DNA from: Microcoleus sp. bin38.metabat.b11b12b14.051
GTDB taxonomy: Bacteria; Cyanobacteriota; Cyanobacteriia; Cyanobacteriales; Microcoleaceae
Length of the DNA stretch: 64,000 nucleotides
NCBI RefSeq assembly: GCF_013299165.1
Contig: NZ_JAAFKD010000015.1
Location: forward strand, 1 to 64,000
Reading direction: 5' to 3'
A program made the translations under genes and the position numbers. Every line of letters begins with the position of its first letter. Position 1 is the first letter of the stretch. The notes below the pieces were generated by a model. That model worked only from the letters and a program-made list of their open reading frames with translations. It ran no database searches and was not told the DNA's origin. Below, piece by piece: positions 61,853-64,000 of the stretch.

Positions 61853-62602
61853 CTACAAACCTTCTGCTACAATTGTAATTTCATCCAAAGATGCGATCGC
61901 CACATCAGCCTTTTCCAACTGACTAACCTTAGCATTTCCCCAACAAATCCCGATACAGCCAGCCGCGCCCCCATTCTTACCCATCTGAATATCACCCGCT
62001 GAATCTCCCACCATCAAAGTCGCCGCCGGGTTTACTCCCAGTTTTTCGCAAGCTTGCAAAAACAATCTCGGATCGGGTTTATTAAGTTCCGTTGAATCCA
62101 CACCCATTTCTAACTGAATCCATTCGCTTAATGCGTGATGTTTCACAAAATTTTGCACAGCAGCAGTCGTAGCAGCAGAAAGAATTCCCAGTTTTAAACC
62201 CGCTTCCGAAAACTCTTTGATAACTTCCAAGCAGCCGACAAACATCGGAGAAGAAGCACTACTTTTAAACATTTGGTCAGCTTCATCAAAAGCCCGACGC
62301 GCAATAGTTAAAGATTCCAACCATCCCCTGCCAGTTTCAGCGATATATCCCGCCGCCACAATCTCATTTTCTCTGCGACTACCGACGGCCATCAAGCCTG
62401 TGGGGTCAATGTTAGCACCTTCGATACCGAAAGCCATTTGTAAAGGCTCTCCAACGCCAGGAATTTGAGCATCTGCGAGGCGCGATCGCTTAATTCCCAA
62501 TAATCGCAATAACTCCTGAGAATCCTCTAGAGTGCCGTCTTTGTCGAAGATTACGGCTTCGATATTTGAGAAGGTAATGCCCCGACATTTAATAGTTACC
62601 AA
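61853..62602 (-). CDS. HAD-family phosphatase (phosphoglycolate-phosphatase-like)
   Basis: 249 residues. HAD motifs are present: motif I VIFDKDGTLEDSQE (nucleophile Asp, acid Asp), motif II GILSAATTAAV, motif III NKPDPRLFLQA, motif IV MVGDSAGDIQMGKN. The cap domain (about 20-125) is of the helical C1 type. Such enzymes hydrolyse small phosphorylated metabolites; phosphoglycolate phosphatase is a frequent guess but cannot be told from beta-phosphoglucomutase-like members here. The start is an ATG at 62602. It lies beside a REP array, which fills the gap to the kinase gene. Confidence 0.85.
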   Translation of the reverse strand: MVTIKCRGITFSNIEAVIFDKDGTLEDSQELLRLLGIKRSRLADAQIPGVGEPLQMAFGIEGANIDPTGLMAVGSRRENEIVAAGYIAETGRGWLESLTIARRAFDEADQMFKSSASSPMFVGCLEVIKEFSEAGLKLGILSAATTAAVQNFVKHHALSEWIQLEMGVDSTELNKPDPRLFLQACEKLGVNPAATLMVGDSAGDIQMGKNGGAAGCIGICWGNAKVSQLEKADVAIASLDEITIVAEGL

Positions 62603-62679
62603 GAATTTGAACTCCAGAGTTTATATATTTTTTGTATTGTCTCATGTTGTGTTCTTTTTGGCAATTATTTTTAGATAAC

Positions 62680-63355
62680 ACGGCGGTTGAAACCGCGTCT
62701 ACACAAACAATGTCCGCATAAGACGGCGGTTGAAACCGCGTCTACACAAACGATGTCCGCCTCCGCGGACTGAAGAAAAAAAAGGTAATTTTAAACGTCA
62801 TTCTTGAACCCGCGGAGGCGGGTTTCGTTTGTGTCGCCGCGGTTTCAACCGCCGGGTTTCCTATGTATCGCCGCAGTTTCAACCGCCGATTTTCTTCAAC
62901 CCGCGGAGGCGGGTTTTGTTTGTGTCGCCGCGGTTTCAACCGCCGGGTTTTGTTTGTATCGCCGCAGTTTCAACCACCGATTTTCTTCAACCCGCGGAGG
63001 CGGGTTTTGTTTGTGTCGCCGCGGTTTCAACCGCCGGGTTTTGTTTGTATCGCCGCAGTTTCAACCACCGATTTTCTTCAACCCGCGGAGGCGGGTTTCG
63101 TTTGTGTCGCCGCGGTTTCAACCGCCGGGTTTCCTATGTATCACCGCGGTTTCAACCGCCGATTTTCTTCAACCCGCGGAGGCGGGTTTTGTTTGTGTCG
63201 CCGCGGTTTCAACCGCCGGGTTTCCTATGTATCGCCGCAGTTTCAACCGCCGATTCTCTTCAACCCGCGGAGGCGGGTTTTGTTTATGTCGCCGCGGTTT
63301 CAACCGCCGAGTTTCCTATGTATCGCCGCGGTTTCAACCGCCGAGTCTTATCTCA
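62680..63355 (+). repeat. REP array 3 (six 91-bp units)
   Basis: The hairpin CCCGCGGAGGCGGG occurs at 62809, 62900, 62991, 63082, 63173 and 63264, exactly 91 bp apart. Units continue TTTTGTTTGTGTCGCCGCGG and TTTCAACCGCCGGGT. Two related units in opposite sense (GGCGGTTGAAACCGCG, ending GTCCGCCTCCGCGGAC) precede it at 62680-62776. No transposase is near. Because 91 is not a multiple of three, all three frames of the array stay open and look alike. Confidence 0.9.
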
Positions 63356-63362
63356 AAATAAT

Positions 63363-64000
63363 TCAAAATCGTCCTGCTAAATTGGCGACAATTAATGCTA
63401 ATTGAATAGGCTTCATAGGCTTAGCAATATGTGCTTGAAAACCCGCTGCGATCGCCCTTTCGCGTTCTTTATCCCCAGCATACGCAGTCAGCGCCACCGC
63501 TGGGATTTCTCCTCCGGCTGACGCAGCAAGGGTTCGCACCTCTCGAATCAAAGAATACCCATCTTCTTCTGGCATCCCGATATCCGAGATTAGCACGTCA
63601 TATCTGCCCGGATTCTCAATCAAAGCCGCGATCGCACTTCTAGCAGATGCAACTGCCAAAACCTCCGCCCCGTAGCCTTCGAGCACAAATTCTAAGAGCT
63701 CGCAGGTATCAACCAGATCGTCCACAACTAAAATGTGCAAACCCTCCAAAGAAGGGACATCATTACTCGGTATATTTACAGACGCAAATATAGTTGGCTG
63801 TAAATCGATCGCCTCTGTCAACACTTGAGTCAACTCTCCCAACGGCAATCTCATCGTAATTGTAGTTCCTTGTCCCTCACCCGGACTTTCTGCTTGCACC
63901 GTTCCCCCGTGCAATTCTACCAGATGACGCACGATCGACAAACCCAATCCCAGCCCTTGATTAGTCTTCGTACTGCTAGAATCGCCTTGATGGAAACGAT
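63363..64000 (-). CDS. Hybrid histidine kinase, C-terminal part
   Basis: The gene continues beyond the right edge; 212 codons are visible. The last part of an HATPase domain (QGLGLGLSIVRHLVELHGG, then TVQAESPGEGQGTTITMRLP) is followed by a linker and a receiver domain. The receiver has LHILVVDDLVDTCELLEFVL, the acceptor Asp in YDVLISDIGMPEEDGYSL, and the conserved Lys near the end (AHIAKPMKPIQLA). The order HATPase-REC shows a hybrid kinase. The final residues LIVANLAGRF complete the receiver. Sensor domains lie outside. Confidence 0.9.
   Translation of the reverse strand, partial: RFHQGDSSSTKTNQGLGLGLSIVRHLVELHGGTVQAESPGEGQGTTITMRLPLGELTQVLTEAIDLQPTIFASVNIPSNDVPSLEGLHILVVDDLVDTCELLEFVLEGYGAEVLAVASARSAIAALIENPGRYDVLISDIGMPEEDGYSLIREVRTLAASAGGEIPAVALTAYAGDKERERAIAAGFQAHIAKPMKPIQLALIVANLAGRF

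Noticed and set aside
62804-63405. Three long rightward frames in REP array 3 with repeating peptides
   Set aside because: A 91-bp period cycles all frames, so they stay open without coding. The peptides differ only by frame.

Overview
The window comes from a filamentous, non-marine cyanobacterium, most like the Oscillatoriales (Microcoleus/Oscillatoria type; inference). The palindrome GCGATCGC (HIP1) is frequent throughout. The window carries photosystem I genes psaF and psaJ next to tsaD, Uma2-family nucleases, pentapeptide-repeat proteins, PAS/GGDEF/EAL sensors, and many heptamer and palindromic intergenic repeats.

Layout. (1) 1-11412 is the right part of an integrated phage-like element. 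A leftward block (1-6931) encodes structural-looking proteins, including a repeat protein of at least 683 residues that runs off the window and a tail-fibre-like protein. A 57-residue ribbon-helix-helix regulator sits in the central divergent region. A rightward block (7392-11218) of ten tightly packed genes ends in small membrane proteins and an L,D-transpeptidase-like enzyme. The right edge is a displaced 3' half of a tRNA-Cys gene. (2) 11413-12997 is a scar with two decayed tyrosine integrases and a second tRNA 3' half (probably Gly). (3) 12998-18669 holds trhO, a 94-bp repeat array, a glutathione-transferase-like gene and a large SNF2 helicase resembling DpdE. (4) 19.3-23.3 kb is an island of five small two-gene modules, four of them toxin-antitoxin or TA-like (hybrid antitoxin/broken PIN, DUF2281/MazF, DUF4160/DUF2442, ParD/ParE), embedded in copies of one HIP1-containing repeat. 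(5) 23.5-30.2 kb holds a subtilase-M23 double peptidase, an M50 membrane protease and a PEP-CTERM protein. (6) 30.2-41.7 kb holds a GH57 branching enzyme and gatB. Both are preceded by the same ~382-bp leader, in inverted orientation, enclosing two large signalling genes. (7) 42.3-47.6 kb holds two pentapeptide proteins around a Uma2 pair, then two tiny paralogous proteins. (8) 47.9-51.6 kb holds argJ, a RAYT-type transposase between inverted REP arrays, and a quinone-oxidoreductase-like gene. (9) 51.7-64.0 kb holds a GGDEF/EAL sensor, a membrane hydrolase, ilvH, a nitrilase-family gene, psaJ, psaF, tsaD, a GNAT, a HAD phosphatase, a third REP array and the end of a hybrid histidine kinase.

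How the genes fit together. The housekeeping genes (gatB, argJ, ilvH, tsaD, trhO, psaFJ) are intact and mostly monocistronic. The accessory parts are the phage-like element, the TA island and the repeat arrays. The most unusual signals are the unrecognised structural gene set of the tRNA-Cys element, the duplicated inverted leader in front of GH57 and gatB, the repeat-separated TA modules, and the RAYT between oppositely oriented REP arrays. All calls come from reading the sequence; no database search was possible.
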